NCBI RefSeq assembly: GCF_963664555.1
Contig: NZ_OY761461.1
Span: 1,426,001 to 1,490,000 of the forward strand
DNA from: Labilibaculum sp.
GTDB taxonomy: Bacteria; Bacteroidota; Bacteroidia; Bacteroidales; Marinifilaceae
Direction of reading: 5' to 3'
DNA: 64,000 bases
Shown: positions 18,548 through 29,520 of the stretch, in pieces
Layout: the number at the start of each line of letters is the position of its first letter
How positions within the stretch are numbered: the first letter of the stretch is position 1
The notes under the pieces: model-generated
Databases searched by the model: none
The model's input: the letters and a program-made list of their open reading frames with translations, nothing else
What the model was told of the DNA's origin: nothing
Translations under genes and position numbers: made by a program

Positions 18548-20161
18548 TTATTTTGTTGTTTTTTTACCCCAAACAGGTCTTCCTCCGGCTGTTAAGCCTG
18601 AGTAGGTAAAGGTTGTTGTTCGGGGTGATGCTTCCCAGTCCCAAGCTTTTTCCAGATTGAGATGTAACTCACCTATAGTAAGAATCTTTTTATCCTGATC
18701 GTAAGACCATGTACCACTTAATGCGCCGGATGCCGTCATGTTGGACGAGAGAATCAGTTGAGATGATTTTTGCTGAACCTTATATTCGTAATTCATTGAT
18801 ATGTTTTCCCACGTACCTGTTAAATCGCTTTCGCTGATGCTTGGTTGTGGCACACCTGCATAACGTTCAGGCATAACAACCGGCCAGCCATCTTCTGTCC
18901 ATGCAATTTTTCGAATATTCCCCATCATAATGGCATTGCTGTAGGCGTTTCCATTTGTATTGGCAGGCAAACGGGCCTGCGAACTGTAGAACCATTCGTT
19001 TGTTTCTTCGTTTTTGAAAACAGCACAGTGTGAAATTCCTACCCAGCCTGAATGATTGTTGAACTTGTACGGGTGTGTTAACATGGGCCAGCATTCGCCT
19101 CCTTCAGTAATATTTGTTCCATCAATGCCAAGATATGGACCTGTGATACTTGTTGATCGGCATACTCTGGTATTGTAGGCAACCGATAGCTCATCGTAAG
19201 CCAGAAACAGATAATAGAATCCTGTTTTTTCATTGTAAATAATTTCAGGACCTTCCTGTGCCTGCCAACGATTAAGTTCGCTGTTTTGACGGCGTGCAAT
19301 AAGAGTTCCGTAGTCTTCAATTGATGACAGATTATCGGGTTTTCCTGTGTCTGGATTCACTTGTAATGCGACAATGCCTGAATGCCACGAACCGTAAATC
19401 AGCCAGTGATTTCCTTCCGGGGTAATAATAAAAGTTGGATCTATTGCATTCCATTTAAAATAGGCGTTCCAGTCGCTTGTATTCGAACGCGACCAGTTGT
19501 TTTCTCTGTCTGAAACAGAACTAACTACCATTCCTTTATCCACCCAGGTGTTACTGCTTAAGTCATCCGATTCCATAAGACCGATAAAAGCATGTTCTGT
19601 CCAGGAACCATCAAAGTTTGCAGGAGTATTGGCTTTTCCTGATTCAATGTAATTGTCAATTACAATGCTGTAATACATTCGGTACTTGTTTCCAACTTTC
19701 CGAACAACCGGAGCCCAGTGTCCATAAATAGGAGAGTCTATAATATCAAGCCCTGCCAGAGTTCTCATGCTGTTGAGTGTGTCTTTTACCCACGAAGGAG
19801 TTTCGGTCATTGCCATTCCACGAAATTCCCAGTCAACCAAATCCTTTGATCTGCGATAAAGAAAATGTCCATGACCTTCGTGTGCATTTCCATAGGAAGC
19901 ATCCGTTCCGTACATATAATAATACTCTCCATCATATACTACAGAAGGGTCATGAACATTGGCTAAATTCCAGGAAGTCCGATTGTCCCAACCTGATATG
20001 GCTGAATAATCATCAGCATATTCAGGACCGGAAAAATCATCCGCGGGAGGATTTTCTACTACCGGATCCGGTTCTTCGGGATCAATAATATTGTCATTAC
20101 TGGAACAGCCTGCAGTCATTAGAAAAATCACGAAGGCTGCTGAAGAAATAAATCTCATCAT
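18548..20161 (-). CDS. Surface lipoprotein endo-arabinanase, GH43 with C-terminal domain
   Basis: A lipoprotein (lipobox LMTAGC, Cys19; then a Pro/Glu/Asp-rich tether to about residue 45) with a GH43 propeller of the endo-arabinanase type. Catalytic residues are Asp71 (NVHDPSVVYDG), Asp241 (NAIDPTFIITPEG) and Glu303 (QEGPEIIYN). A beta-rich C-terminal domain (about 435-537), beginning ESDLTGTWENIS, matches the GH43_C type found on such arabinanases. The acidic tether and lipobox suit an outer-surface enzyme making oligosaccharides for the SusCD pair encoded upstream. It is 233 nt after susD, a gap holding a stem-loop, and 22 nt before the shorter GH43. Confidence 0.9.
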   Translation of the reverse strand: MMRFISSAAFVIFLMTAGCSSNDNIIDPEEPDPVVENPPADDFSGPEYADDYSAISGWDNRTSWNLANVHDPSVVYDGEYYYMYGTDASYGNAHEGHGHFLYRRSKDLVDWEFRGMAMTETPSWVKDTLNSMRTLAGLDIIDSPIYGHWAPVVRKVGNKYRMYYSIVIDNYIESGKANTPANFDGSWTEHAFIGLMESDDLSSNTWVDKGMVVSSVSDRENNWSRSNTSDWNAYFKWNAIDPTFIITPEGNHWLIYGSWHSGIVALQVNPDTGKPDNLSSIEDYGTLIARRQNSELNRWQAQEGPEIIYNEKTGFYYLFLAYDELSVAYNTRVCRSTSITGPYLGIDGTNITEGGECWPMLTHPYKFNNHSGWVGISHCAVFKNEETNEWFYSSQARLPANTNGNAYSNAIMMGNIRKIAWTEDGWPVVMPERYAGVPQPSISESDLTGTWENISMNYEYKVQQKSSQLILSSNMTASGALSGTWSYDQDKKILTIGELHLNLEKAWDWEASPRTTTFTYSGLTAGGRPVWGKKTTK

Positions 20162-20347
20162 CTGTTTTTTATAAAATCAGAGTTACTTAGGATTACAATT
20201 TCTGTTCTAAATAACTCTATTAATGCTGCTTTTTGTCCTTTATTGTAGGGCTTGAATTTGATGATTTCATCACCAAAACAGATCTATAGGGTCAGAAATA
20301 CCAAAGTATTCTTCGTGATCTGATTGTTTTAGATGATTAAATAAGGG

Positions 20348-20372
20348 GGATGTCCACAAGAAGCGGACATCC
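20348..20372 (-). terminator. Stem-loop in the susD-GH43 gap
   Basis: GGATGTCC and GGACATCC form a perfect 8-bp stem with a 9-nt loop, 23 nt past the susD stop. On the minus strand CCCTTATTTA follows, so it is more likely a partial terminator or 3'-end protector than a full stop. Confidence 0.6.
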
Positions 20373-20394
20373 TCAAAATTAGGTCTGAATAGGC

Positions 20395-21972
20395 TTAGTA
20401 GCCATCATTCTGTACCATTCCCTTGTTTGTATCCATTTCGGATTGAGGGATTGGGAAATATTCGCGGCCAGGAGTGTAGGTGTTGAATTCAGTATCCCTT
20501 GATTTTAGCCAGGCTAATTTGGATGCATCTTTTAACCATCCCCAACGGCGGATGTCATCAAAACGGTGTCCTTCCAAAGAAAGTTCTAAAAACCGTTCAT
20601 GGGCAATTTGCTCTCTCATTTCAGCCTGTGTCATGTTTGGTTTAACGGTTGCTAAATCAGGCAGGTTTACACGATCCCTCACCATCTGTATGTACTGATA
20701 GGCATCATTGGTGGCTCCGGTCTCGTTTAAACATTCCGCATACATTAACAGCACATCTGCATAACGCATGATGCGTTCGTTAATTCCAGATCTCCAATCA
20801 TACTCGTTTGCAAAATCACCATCAGAATTTTCATACTTTCTGCAGTATAAATCATTTAGATTGGATTCGTTAGCTGCATAAAATGTTGCGAAATCCTGAC
20901 CGTATAATGACATTCCAACACCGTCGTAAGCATTTTTATTGTAGAATATTGTTGCGTCTAACCGCGGATCAACTTCTCCATCAACAGTTAATTCTTCTCT
21001 GTATTCATTAAACAATGCCCAGGTAGGTTGTAAATCTGCATATCCAAAGCCCGCAGCACCATATGTAATTGCTCTTCCTGAGGTTCTTCCCCAACCAGGT
21101 GCCGGCGTTCCTCCCCAGCTTAGATCTACACCGCCAGCTTCTCTGCTAAATTGTACTTCAAATACAGATTCTGAATTGTTTTCGTTTGTTACGGTGAAAT
21201 TATCACGGTAATCAGCAACTAAAGAGTACACTTTCAGATCAATAACTTTCTTAAATGTCACTTTTGCAGATTCGAAGTCTTTTGTAAATAATTGTGCTTT
21301 TCCTATATAGGCCAAAGCTGCACCTTTTGTTGCTCTTCCTATTTGTCCTGCGTCCAGTCCGGATACATCATCGTAGGAAACAGGCAATAAACCGGCAGCC
21401 ATTTCTAAATCAGAAATTACCTGAGCCCAGCCCTCTTCATTTGTTTTTTGTTGGTGATATAATTCACTGTTGGATAATGGCAAAGGAACATTTTTAAACA
21501 TGTTTACCATGTGGAAAAAATACAAGCCTCTTAGAAAATAAGCCTGCCCCAGAACACGGTCTTTTAAATTGCTGTCTTCCATTTCTATGGACGGCACATT
21601 ATCCAATACCTGATTTGCGCGGTAAATTCCCTGATAAAAATCACGATACGCCCAACTGTAAATATCTGGATTTGCAATACTCGAGTTGAATTTGCCGATA
21701 ACGGACATTGCGGTCCAAGGGCTGTTACTTCTGGTTGCATCATCCTTTAAATCCAGCATCATAGGAGTGCTTCTCATGTAACTGCCATCTATTAGCATAC
21801 TGCCATACACCGAATTAATTCCTTTAAGTGCATCGTTATCTGTCTTCCAAAATGCTTCTTCCGTATCAACATTTGGATCTATCTGTACTAAATCGTCCTC
21901 ACTAACACAACTTGAAACCAAACTGGTCAGCGCAAACAAAATAGCTATACTGTAAATATTTTTATATCTCAT
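20395..21972 (-). CDS. susD: SusD/RagB-type surface glycan-binding lipoprotein
   Basis: The lid of a SusCD importer, binding oligosaccharides at the cell surface. Lipobox LVSSC puts the acylated Cys at residue 22. The TPR-rich helical fold of the family is visible in segments such as RVLGQAYFLRGLYFFHMVN and RYADVLLMYAECLNE, and the C terminus ends in the RRWGWLKDA ... YFPIPQSEMDTN pattern usual for SusD. Length is 525 residues. It follows susC by 25 nt. Given the neighbours, the ligand is presumably arabinan-derived oligosaccharide; this is inference from context. Confidence 0.93.
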   Translation of the reverse strand: MRYKNIYSIAILFALTSLVSSCVSEDDLVQIDPNVDTEEAFWKTDNDALKGINSVYGSMLIDGSYMRSTPMMLDLKDDATRSNSPWTAMSVIGKFNSSIANPDIYSWAYRDFYQGIYRANQVLDNVPSIEMEDSNLKDRVLGQAYFLRGLYFFHMVNMFKNVPLPLSNSELYHQQKTNEEGWAQVISDLEMAAGLLPVSYDDVSGLDAGQIGRATKGAALAYIGKAQLFTKDFESAKVTFKKVIDLKVYSLVADYRDNFTVTNENNSESVFEVQFSREAGGVDLSWGGTPAPGWGRTSGRAITYGAAGFGYADLQPTWALFNEYREELTVDGEVDPRLDATIFYNKNAYDGVGMSLYGQDFATFYAANESNLNDLYCRKYENSDGDFANEYDWRSGINERIMRYADVLLMYAECLNETGATNDAYQYIQMVRDRVNLPDLATVKPNMTQAEMREQIAHERFLELSLEGHRFDDIRRWGWLKDASKLAWLKSRDTEFNTYTPGREYFPIPQSEMDTNKGMVQNDGY

Positions 21973-21997
21973 TTTATTTCTGTTTTATTTAAGCATT

Positions 21998-24900
21998 TTA
22001 AAAGTCAATCTCTACACCTAAAATAAAAGTTCTTGGATTTGGAAAAGACCCGTAATCGAAACCTCTGGAGAATAATCCATCACTCATAAAATCAGGATCA
22101 TATCCTTTGTATTTACTAATAGTCAACAAGTTTTGTCCTGAAACATAAACTTTTGCATGTTCCACTATATTATTTGCTTTTAATGGAATATTATAGGCCA
22201 ACTGTGCATTTTGTAATTTGATATAGTTTCCGTTCTGGATAAATCGGTCAGATGCTCTTGCATTTTGATTGGTTTCCAATTGATCAGGACGTGGAATGTT
22301 TGTATTTGTATTGGTTGGAGTCCAGTAATTCAACATGTCTGTATGATGATTTACAAGTCCGCCAATCATCAAACTGTTGTAAGTTCCATTGTAGATTTTA
22401 TTACCTGCACTACCTTGCCAGAACATTGAGAACTCCCAGTTTTTGTAAGATCCGCTTAAGTTTAAACCGTAGCTAATTTTAGGAATTGAAACGCCTTGGT
22501 AAGTTCTGTCTTCATCGGTAATTAAACCATCTTTATTTACATCTTTAAACTTAACATCACCTGCAACAGCACCCGGTTGAGTGGCATGTGAATCAACATC
22601 CGCCTGACTCTGAAAAAGACCTTCTGTTTCGTACACATAAAGTTCACCAATAGACCGTCCTACTTCGGTTCTTGAGTTGGTTCCATTAATTGGAGTATCA
22701 TCTGTTCCTATTTTTAATACTCTGTTTTTTAGTGTTCCAACATTTGCCGAAATATTGTACTTAAACTCTTTTGAGGAGTTGGTATAACTCAATAAGAATT
22801 CAAAGCCTGTGTTTTTTACTGCCGCTGCATTTGTCATAACTGATGATGACCAATCGTTGCTAATTGTTCCGGTAGAAAGAGGTAGCGGAACTCTGGCTAA
22901 CAGGTCTGTTGATTTTTTCTCGTAATATTCAGCCGTAAACTGTAGTTTGTTATCAAACATTCCTAATTCTACTGCTGCATTTACAGTTTCAGTATCTTCC
23001 CATTTAAGATTAGGATCCGTTGCATCAACAACAATTGTACCTGGAGCTAATGTATTTCCAAAAAGATAGCTTGCAAAACTATTGGTTGTAGGAGTGTAGG
23101 CATATACTCCTGCAGTATTGTTTCCCAACGTACCATAACCTCCTCTTAATTTCGCAGTATTCATCCACTGTGGAAGAGTGATAAAACTTTCGTTGTGCAA
23201 TTTCCAGGCTCCGGAAACAGAGAAGTAATCTCCTGTATTATTTTGCTTGGCAAAAAGAGAAGTTTTGTCTTGTCTGTAATTTGCTGTTAAAAAGTATTTG
23301 TTATCAAAATTGTAGTTAATTCTGCTTAAATAGGATATGCCTGTTATTGTACTTTCGTATTCACCTGTAGAGGTGTCGTCAGCATATTCCAAATGACTGA
23401 TTTCATTGTCTTCAAATCCAACTCCTCTTGACCAGTGATTGTAATAATTTGTTTTTTCCTGAACCCATCCTACAAGTGCATCCAACTTATGTTTGTTTAT
23501 TTCAATGTTGTAAGTAAGCAGGTTGTCCAGCGAAGTAAAGGTTTTACGGCTATCGTTAATGTCAAGCGAAGATTCCGAATTTGTAGTAATATAATACCAT
23601 CCTAAATCACTTGGAGGCACAAAATATCTTGTGTGAGTATCCAGTTGATCAGCACTGGCGCTAATTTTATATTTTAAGCCTTTTACAATTTCAATCTCAC
23701 CCCAGATATTACCAATAAATCTGTTTCTTTCAGCTTCATTATCAATTAGGTTGTTGAAACCAATCACATTTAAAGTGATTGCTTTTTGAGTCAGGTTATC
23801 AGTACCTCCATAGCCACCTAGTCTGTTTTCGTCATAAACAGGCATTGTTGGGATCGATTGAAGCAGGTTTATTACCGATGAGGTACCTACATTGTATTCG
23901 TTAAAACTTTCTTTATCTGATTTTGTATACCCAAGTTTAGCACCATATTTAAATTTGCCTTTTTTTCCATTCAAATTTAAGCTGGTTGAGATTCGTTCAT
24001 AATCCTGAGGAGTATCTATATAACTTGAGTTTTTGTAATAATCTGTATTAAAATTGTAACCGAAATTTTCAGAACCTCCGTTGAATGATATTGTATGATT
24101 CTGGATGATACCTGTTTTGAAAGCTGCATCCTGCCAGTCGGTATTTACATTGTCAATATAATACTCGCTGGCAGGATCGTTACCTGGAAGTATCGCTTGT
24201 CCTGAATTCAAGTAAGCAGCATTGGTAATTTTTTGGTATCCTTCTCTGTCGGTAAGTGAAATTTTCTTGGCAACATTCTGTATGCCGAAAAGAGATTTGA
24301 GTTTCATTTTTAAATCTCCATTTTGAACTCCTTTTTTTGTGGTGATGATTACAACACCATTCGCACCTCTCACACCATAAATGGCAGCGGAAGAAGCATC
24401 TTTTAGTACTTGCATTGATTCGATATCGCCGGGAGCGAAATCATTAGGATTGTCAACAATCATTCCATCGATTACAAATAATGGGTTGTTATTATTAAAA
24501 GAAGTAATGCCTCGGATTTTAATATTCACCGATCCTCCAGGCTCACCCGAAGATTGAACGGTAACTCCAGGAGCTTGCCCCTGCAGCATTTTGGCTACAT
24601 CATAAGTCACTGTTTTTTTAGCATCATCGGTATCAATAACACTAACAGCACCTGTTAAATCCGATTTTTTTTGTGTGCCATATCCAATAACAACAACTTC
24701 ATCAAGCTTTGATATATCTTCTTGTAAGGTAACATTGATTGATGTTTGATTATTTATTGGAATTTCCTGTGATAAATATCCAACAAAGGAATAAATTAAA
24801 CTTGCATTTGGATCTTGAATGGTTAGGGAATAGTTTCCGTTAATATCCGTTATTGTTCCATTTGTTGTTCCTTTTTGAACAACATTAACTCCTGGGAGTG

Positions 24901-25012
24901 TTGTATTGCCGGTAGTTTCATAAACAACACCTTTAACGGTAATTTGAGCTTGACTTACTCCTGAAAGAATCAGGAAGCAGAACAAAAATCCGCCTAAAAA
25001 TATTTTTTTCAT
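21998..25012 (-). CDS. susC: SusC/RagA-type TonB-dependent oligosaccharide transporter
   Basis: The outer-membrane barrel that imports oligosaccharides with its SusD lid. After a signal peptide (to about residue 23), a carboxypeptidase-regulatory-like domain (GVVYETTGNTTLPGVNVVQ, 28-105) precedes the TonB-dependent plug with the EVVVIGYGTQKKSDLTGAV segment, PLFVIDGMIVD and AAIYGVRGANGVVIITTKKG. A beta-barrel of about 770 residues follows and ends TFILGVEIDF with the terminal aromatic residue. Length is 1004 residues. It heads the minus-strand locus, 137 nt after the HTCS gene; that gap holds no gene and no clear promoter. Confidence 0.96.
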   Translation of the reverse strand: MKKIFLGGFLFCFLILSGVSQAQITVKGVVYETTGNTTLPGVNVVQKGTTNGTITDINGNYSLTIQDPNASLIYSFVGYLSQEIPINNQTSINVTLQEDISKLDEVVVIGYGTQKKSDLTGAVSVIDTDDAKKTVTYDVAKMLQGQAPGVTVQSSGEPGGSVNIKIRGITSFNNNNPLFVIDGMIVDNPNDFAPGDIESMQVLKDASSAAIYGVRGANGVVIITTKKGVQNGDLKMKLKSLFGIQNVAKKISLTDREGYQKITNAAYLNSGQAILPGNDPASEYYIDNVNTDWQDAAFKTGIIQNHTISFNGGSENFGYNFNTDYYKNSSYIDTPQDYERISTSLNLNGKKGKFKYGAKLGYTKSDKESFNEYNVGTSSVINLLQSIPTMPVYDENRLGGYGGTDNLTQKAITLNVIGFNNLIDNEAERNRFIGNIWGEIEIVKGLKYKISASADQLDTHTRYFVPPSDLGWYYITTNSESSLDINDSRKTFTSLDNLLTYNIEINKHKLDALVGWVQEKTNYYNHWSRGVGFEDNEISHLEYADDTSTGEYESTITGISYLSRINYNFDNKYFLTANYRQDKTSLFAKQNNTGDYFSVSGAWKLHNESFITLPQWMNTAKLRGGYGTLGNNTAGVYAYTPTTNSFASYLFGNTLAPGTIVVDATDPNLKWEDTETVNAAVELGMFDNKLQFTAEYYEKKSTDLLARVPLPLSTGTISNDWSSSVMTNAAAVKNTGFEFLLSYTNSSKEFKYNISANVGTLKNRVLKIGTDDTPINGTNSRTEVGRSIGELYVYETEGLFQSQADVDSHATQPGAVAGDVKFKDVNKDGLITDEDRTYQGVSIPKISYGLNLSGSYKNWEFSMFWQGSAGNKIYNGTYNSLMIGGLVNHHTDMLNYWTPTNTNTNIPRPDQLETNQNARASDRFIQNGNYIKLQNAQLAYNIPLKANNIVEHAKVYVSGQNLLTISKYKGYDPDFMSDGLFSRGFDYGSFPNPRTFILGVEIDF

Positions 25013-25149
25013 AGAATAGAAATTAAATGTTACTTATCGTTTATAACGTTTGCAATGTAAGTCGATAGCTCTTCAAAGAGGTGGACAATTACACAATTGG
25101 GGTGGATGATTTCGGAAAATGAAGAAGTATGCTTATTGGAAAGTGTAGA

Positions 25150-28100
25150 TTATTTGCTGTCTTTGAGAGAGTTATGTGTAAAGTCGGAGGGGCTCATTCC
25201 ATAATGTTTGCGGAATACTCTGCTAAAATATTTTGGGTCATTGAATCCAACGGCAAATGCAATATCAGAAATTGGGAGTTTGTTTTCCTGTATCAACTCC
25301 ATCGCTTTTTTTAATTTGAATGCGTTTATAAAATTGGTAATGTTTAAGTCTGTTATTGCTTTCAATTTTTTGTATAACAAACTGCTGCTTACAAACATTT
25401 CGCTGGCAAACTGATTGATTGTGAAGTCGGGATTGGTGTAGTTTTTTTCCAGTATTCGATATACTTTATTGATGAATTCTTCATCAACAGGGTTTGATGT
25501 AATGTTTTCCGCAGAAATGTTTTGCGACGAATTGAACATTCGTTTTAATTTCATTCTGCTTTCAATCAGATTTTTCATTCTAATCTGTAACAGTTGCAGA
25601 TTGAAAGGTTTTGAAATGTAATCATCGGCACCGGTTTCAAGGCCTTCAACCCAGTTTTCAACCATATTCTTTGCTGTTAACAGGATAATGGGAATATGGC
25701 TTGTCTGAATCTCCTTTTTCATACATTTACACAGCTCAATGCCACTAAGTACCGGCATCATCACATCAGAGATGACTAAATCTGGAGAATGCTTTTTAGC
25801 CATCTTAAAGCCAATGTTACCATTTTCGGCTCCCAGTATTCTATAGTCCTCTTTTAAGGTTTGCATTAGAAAGGTACGCAAATCAAAATTGTCTTCAACA
25901 ATCAGTACCAATGGTTTTGATTTGTCCTGTTTTCCAGTGTTTTCATATCCTAAGTTTGATTCTGGATTGACCATGTTATGAACTAATGTATCAACACGGG
26001 CTTTTAATTTCACCTCAGCCTGAGTGTTGTTGCGGTCTAAATCTTTTTCGTTATAACGATCGGTTGTATATGGCAAATAGACTTGAAAACAACTTCCTTT
26101 TTTGATTTCACTTTGAACTTGAATTTTACCGTGTAATATTTTAATAATCTCAGAGGTTAAAGCTAAGCCAATACCAGAGTTATTCTTGTCTAATTCTCTT
26201 TCGGATTCTACATGGTAAAACCGTTCAAAAATAAATGGCAGATGTTCCTTTGCAATGCCTTTTCCGTTATCAGTAACTTCAATGTATGCATAAGGTGCAG
26301 GGAAAATATTATCAGCATCATTCTCTACAAATTTAACTTTCATTGTAATTTCACCATTTTCAGGTGTGTATTTAAAAGCATTGGATAGCAAATTGTAAAA
26401 AATATTTTCTAGTTTTTCTGCATCAAACCATGTTTCTGAATTTGTTTGCTGTGCTTCAAAATGGTACTTCATTTGCATGTGTTGAGCCAAATTTTCAAAT
26501 GATTCAAAAATATCATGTAAGAACTCATTTAAATTGCCTTTACTCACAAGCAGATCCATTTTTTCGTTTTCGATTTGCCGGAAATAAATAAGTCGGTTGA
26601 TCAGATGAAGCAGTCGTTTGGCATTTCGGTCAATAATTTTTAAAGTGCTGATTGTGTTTTGATCATCGTTTAATTTTTTCATTAATTGTTCCAGAGGATC
26701 AATAATTAGCGTAAGGGGAGTTCTAAATTCGTGTGAGATATTCGTGAAAAAACGCAATCGAAGTTGGTTGACCTGTTTCACTTCCTTGTTTAATTCAATC
26801 ATCTTGTCGCGCTGTTGGGCAATCTTTTTATTTTGAATTTCAAGTTCAAGTTTTTGTCCGCCGATTAACAGCTGTCTGTCCGCTAATTCCTGATTTGTTT
26901 GCTGCAAATGCTCAGCCTGATGTCTTAGTTTGTCTTTTTGTTCTTCTATTTTTTCAGTTCGTTCCAGTACCTGATTCTCTAACTTCCTTTTTTGCTCTTT
27001 TAAAAAACGTGTTCTGTATTGAATGTAGCTGATTATTATTAAAACGATTGCAATCAGGAGTGTAAATTGAAACCACATTGTTTGCCAAAAAGGTGGATGA
27101 ACTTTTATTTTTAATTCTGCAATCTTGTCTGACCACATACCATCGCTGTTAGAGGCTTTAACCATGAATTTGTATTCTCCTCCCGAAAGATTTGTGTAAT
27201 TGGCAAATCTTCTGCTTGATGGAACATTAACCCAATCCTTATCAACACCTTCCATTTGGTATGAATATTTTATTTTTTCCGGTAAAAAATAATCAAGAGC
27301 TGAGAATTCTATCGAGAAAACTGCGTCTTTGTAGGAGAGTTCAATTGAGTTTGTTTCAGATATGGATTTATTTAAAATTACATTGGAATGATATTCTTGT
27401 CCAATTTCAACAGGCCTGTTGAATACTGAAAATTCAGTAAAAACCGGTTTTGATGCTTCATGGTATGATTCAACATTTTCCGGCATAAAATAGTTTAATC
27501 CAGCTATTCCCCCAAAATAAAGTTTACCATTTTCATCAGCAGCTGATGCTGACCAATAAAATTGGTTACTTAAAAGTCCATCTTTTACAAAATAATTTTG
27601 AAAAGATTCAGTTTTCGGATTAAATTTTGAAAGACCATTGTCCGTACTGATCCATAAATTGCCTTGTTTGTCCTCTTCTATGGCATAAGTTACATTATTG
27701 CACAAGCCATTTTGGTCATTGTAAGTTATAAATTGAAACTTACCGTTATTATCAATAGTGTATTTACAGATTCCATTTCCGTAGGTACCAATCCATATGG
27801 TACCGTCTTTCGATTCAAACAAGGAAATGATGTAATTTCCAGGAAGAGAGAATGGGTTATCCTGCTGATTGAAAAAGGCGTCATATTTAATGCTTGTTTT
27901 TTTATCAAGTTGATTTAATTCATCTTTTGGAATGCGGAATAATCCATTACGGGTACCTATCCAAACCTTATTTTGCTGATCATTTAAAATACATCCAACT
28001 TCGAGATGTGCAGACAGTTTCATTTTCTCATCGAGATGGGTAAAGGTGTTCAGCTTGATATTGAATAAATCGAGTCCTTTTAATGTTCCAATCAGCAACT

Positions 28101-29520
28101 GGTCTTTATCCAATTCTGTTATTGAGGAAACGAAATTCGAACAAAGGCTGTTCGAAACTTCAAAATTGTTACGATAGGTATCAATGTTTTTGGTGATTAC
28201 TGATTTTAGTCTTTTTAAACCGTCTCCCCATGTACCTAACCAAAGTTGTGTACTGCTGTTTCTATATATGGAAGTTATAAAGTTCGCGCCGATTTGTTCT
28301 TGAGGTGAATCGCTAAGATTAAAATGGTCAACATTTTCTCCATTATTAACGATTCTGTTTAAACCACCACCGGCGGTTCCTATCCAAAGAATGTTTTTTT
28401 CACTTAAAATAGAATTGATTGTATTGTGACTTATGCTTTTAGGGTTTAATGGAGTGTGAGTGATAGAATAAAAAGGTTTTTGATAAATGTTGTAAAAATT
28501 AACACCTCCTTTATCGGTACCTATCCATATATTCCCCTGTTTATCAGCTAGTAATGAATTAATGAAAGGGTTGTTTAATTTTTGATCTTCTTTGAAATCA
28601 TCACCTAAATGATAAAAAGAGTGCGAACTTGGATCAAAAAAGTTTAGTCCGGCCAAAGTACCAACGATAATTGTGCCTGAATTGTCTTCAACAATTTCTG
28701 TAATTGCTATGTGGTTTAAACCAGATGAATTCTGTGGCTGATGCGTGTAAAAATAGATTTGTTTATTGTCTGGCTCATATTGATATAAGCCATTAGAGGT
28801 TCCGATCCAAACATTTTCTTTTGTATCAACAAAAATGCAATTTACAACAAGGTTTGCTACAGATTTAATTAGTTTGTTTAATGTGGTATCGTTTTGGAAA
28901 TTTATCTTGTCAACAATTACCAAACCGTTCTCGGTTCCAATTAAAATGATTTTTTCATGAATTAAAATGTGACTGATGTGTTGGTTTGGCAAAACAATTT
29001 CAGTAATCTTCTTAGCTGAATATGAGTCTGTTTTATCTTCCTCAATAAGCCAAACTCCATCATCTTCTGTCGCTACCCAGATCTTATTTTGTTTATCAAT
29101 TGATATATGAGGTATGGAGTGTCCGTTTAGATTCGACTTTATGTTTTCAGGCAACGAAAAGCGATTCTCATTAAAAAGGAATCTACTTAATCCATTTTTT
29201 GTTCCAATCCAGATATTTCCTTTGCTGTCTTCACTCATCGATTGAATAAAGTTGTCAGGAATACCGCTAAGATCCTTGGTTTTGTTATAGGTCGTAAAAG
29301 TGTAACCATCGTAACGGCAAAGTCCGTTCCATGTTCCAAACCACATAAATCCCCGGCTGTCTTGTAAGATACAATCTACTGTGTTTTGCGCTAATCCGTT
29401 GTTGTTATTTAAGTAATGGAAACGAATATGCGAAATTGGCGATTTTTGAGTTTCTCCAATAAGTGTATTGCTGCAAAAACTAAGAAGGATAAAGAAACTG
29501 AAAAAAATACATCGCCGCAT
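25150..29520 (-). CDS. Hybrid two-component system regulator (HTCS) of the arabinan locus
   Basis: A one-protein sensor, kinase and transcription activator of 1456 residues. After a signal peptide, the periplasmic part holds two beta-propellers built of about 14 ligand-binding-like repeats (WIGTxxGL units, about 40-700) and a YYY-type domain (about 740-810). One membrane helix follows at about 815-838, then a coiled coil, HisKA with phospho-His near 930 (NISHEFRTPLTL), HATPase (DNGKGI, GIGLALTSE), a receiver with phospho-Asp near 1253 (VISDVMMP) and a C-terminal AraC-type HTH (about 1355-1450). In related PULs such regulators bind an oligosaccharide and activate the adjacent susC operon. Here the ligand is probably an arabino-oligosaccharide. 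Confidence 0.95.
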   Translation of the reverse strand: MRRCIFFSFFILLSFCSNTLIGETQKSPISHIRFHYLNNNNGLAQNTVDCILQDSRGFMWFGTWNGLCRYDGYTFTTYNKTKDLSGIPDNFIQSMSEDSKGNIWIGTKNGLSRFLFNENRFSLPENIKSNLNGHSIPHISIDKQNKIWVATEDDGVWLIEEDKTDSYSAKKITEIVLPNQHISHILIHEKIILIGTENGLVIVDKINFQNDTTLNKLIKSVANLVVNCIFVDTKENVWIGTSNGLYQYEPDNKQIYFYTHQPQNSSGLNHIAITEIVEDNSGTIIVGTLAGLNFFDPSSHSFYHLGDDFKEDQKLNNPFINSLLADKQGNIWIGTDKGGVNFYNIYQKPFYSITHTPLNPKSISHNTINSILSEKNILWIGTAGGGLNRIVNNGENVDHFNLSDSPQEQIGANFITSIYRNSSTQLWLGTWGDGLKRLKSVITKNIDTYRNNFEVSNSLCSNFVSSITELDKDQLLIGTLKGLDLFNIKLNTFTHLDEKMKLSAHLEVGCILNDQQNKVWIGTRNGLFRIPKDELNQLDKKTSIKYDAFFNQQDNPFSLPGNYIISLFESKDGTIWIGTYGNGICKYTIDNNGKFQFITYNDQNGLCNNVTYAIEEDKQGNLWISTDNGLSKFNPKTESFQNYFVKDGLLSNQFYWSASAADENGKLYFGGIAGLNYFMPENVESYHEASKPVFTEFSVFNRPVEIGQEYHSNVILNKSISETNSIELSYKDAVFSIEFSALDYFLPEKIKYSYQMEGVDKDWVNVPSSRRFANYTNLSGGEYKFMVKASNSDGMWSDKIAELKIKVHPPFWQTMWFQFTLLIAIVLIIISYIQYRTRFLKEQKRKLENQVLERTEKIEEQKDKLRHQAEHLQQTNQELADRQLLIGGQKLELEIQNKKIAQQRDKMIELNKEVKQVNQLRLRFFTNISHEFRTPLTLIIDPLEQLMKKLNDDQNTISTLKIIDRNAKRLLHLINRLIYFRQIENEKMDLLVSKGNLNEFLHDIFESFENLAQHMQMKYHFEAQQTNSETWFDAEKLENIFYNLLSNAFKYTPENGEITMKVKFVENDADNIFPAPYAYIEVTDNGKGIAKEHLPFIFERFYHVESERELDKNNSGIGLALTSEIIKILHGKIQVQSEIKKGSCFQVYLPYTTDRYNEKDLDRNNTQAEVKLKARVDTLVHNMVNPESNLGYENTGKQDKSKPLVLIVEDNFDLRTFLMQTLKEDYRILGAENGNIGFKMAKKHSPDLVISDVMMPVLSGIELCKCMKKEIQTSHIPIILLTAKNMVENWVEGLETGADDYISKPFNLQLLQIRMKNLIESRMKLKRMFNSSQNISAENITSNPVDEEFINKVYRILEKNYTNPDFTINQFASEMFVSSSLLYKKLKAITDLNITNFINAFKLKKAMELIQENKLPISDIAFAVGFNDPKYFSRVFRKHYGMSPSDFTHNSLKDSK

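Noticed and set aside
25013..25149. AraR-type operator before the first susC
   Set aside because: Fragments such as AAGTATG and GAAAGTG are present, but no AGT-N7-ACT pair with the right spacing.
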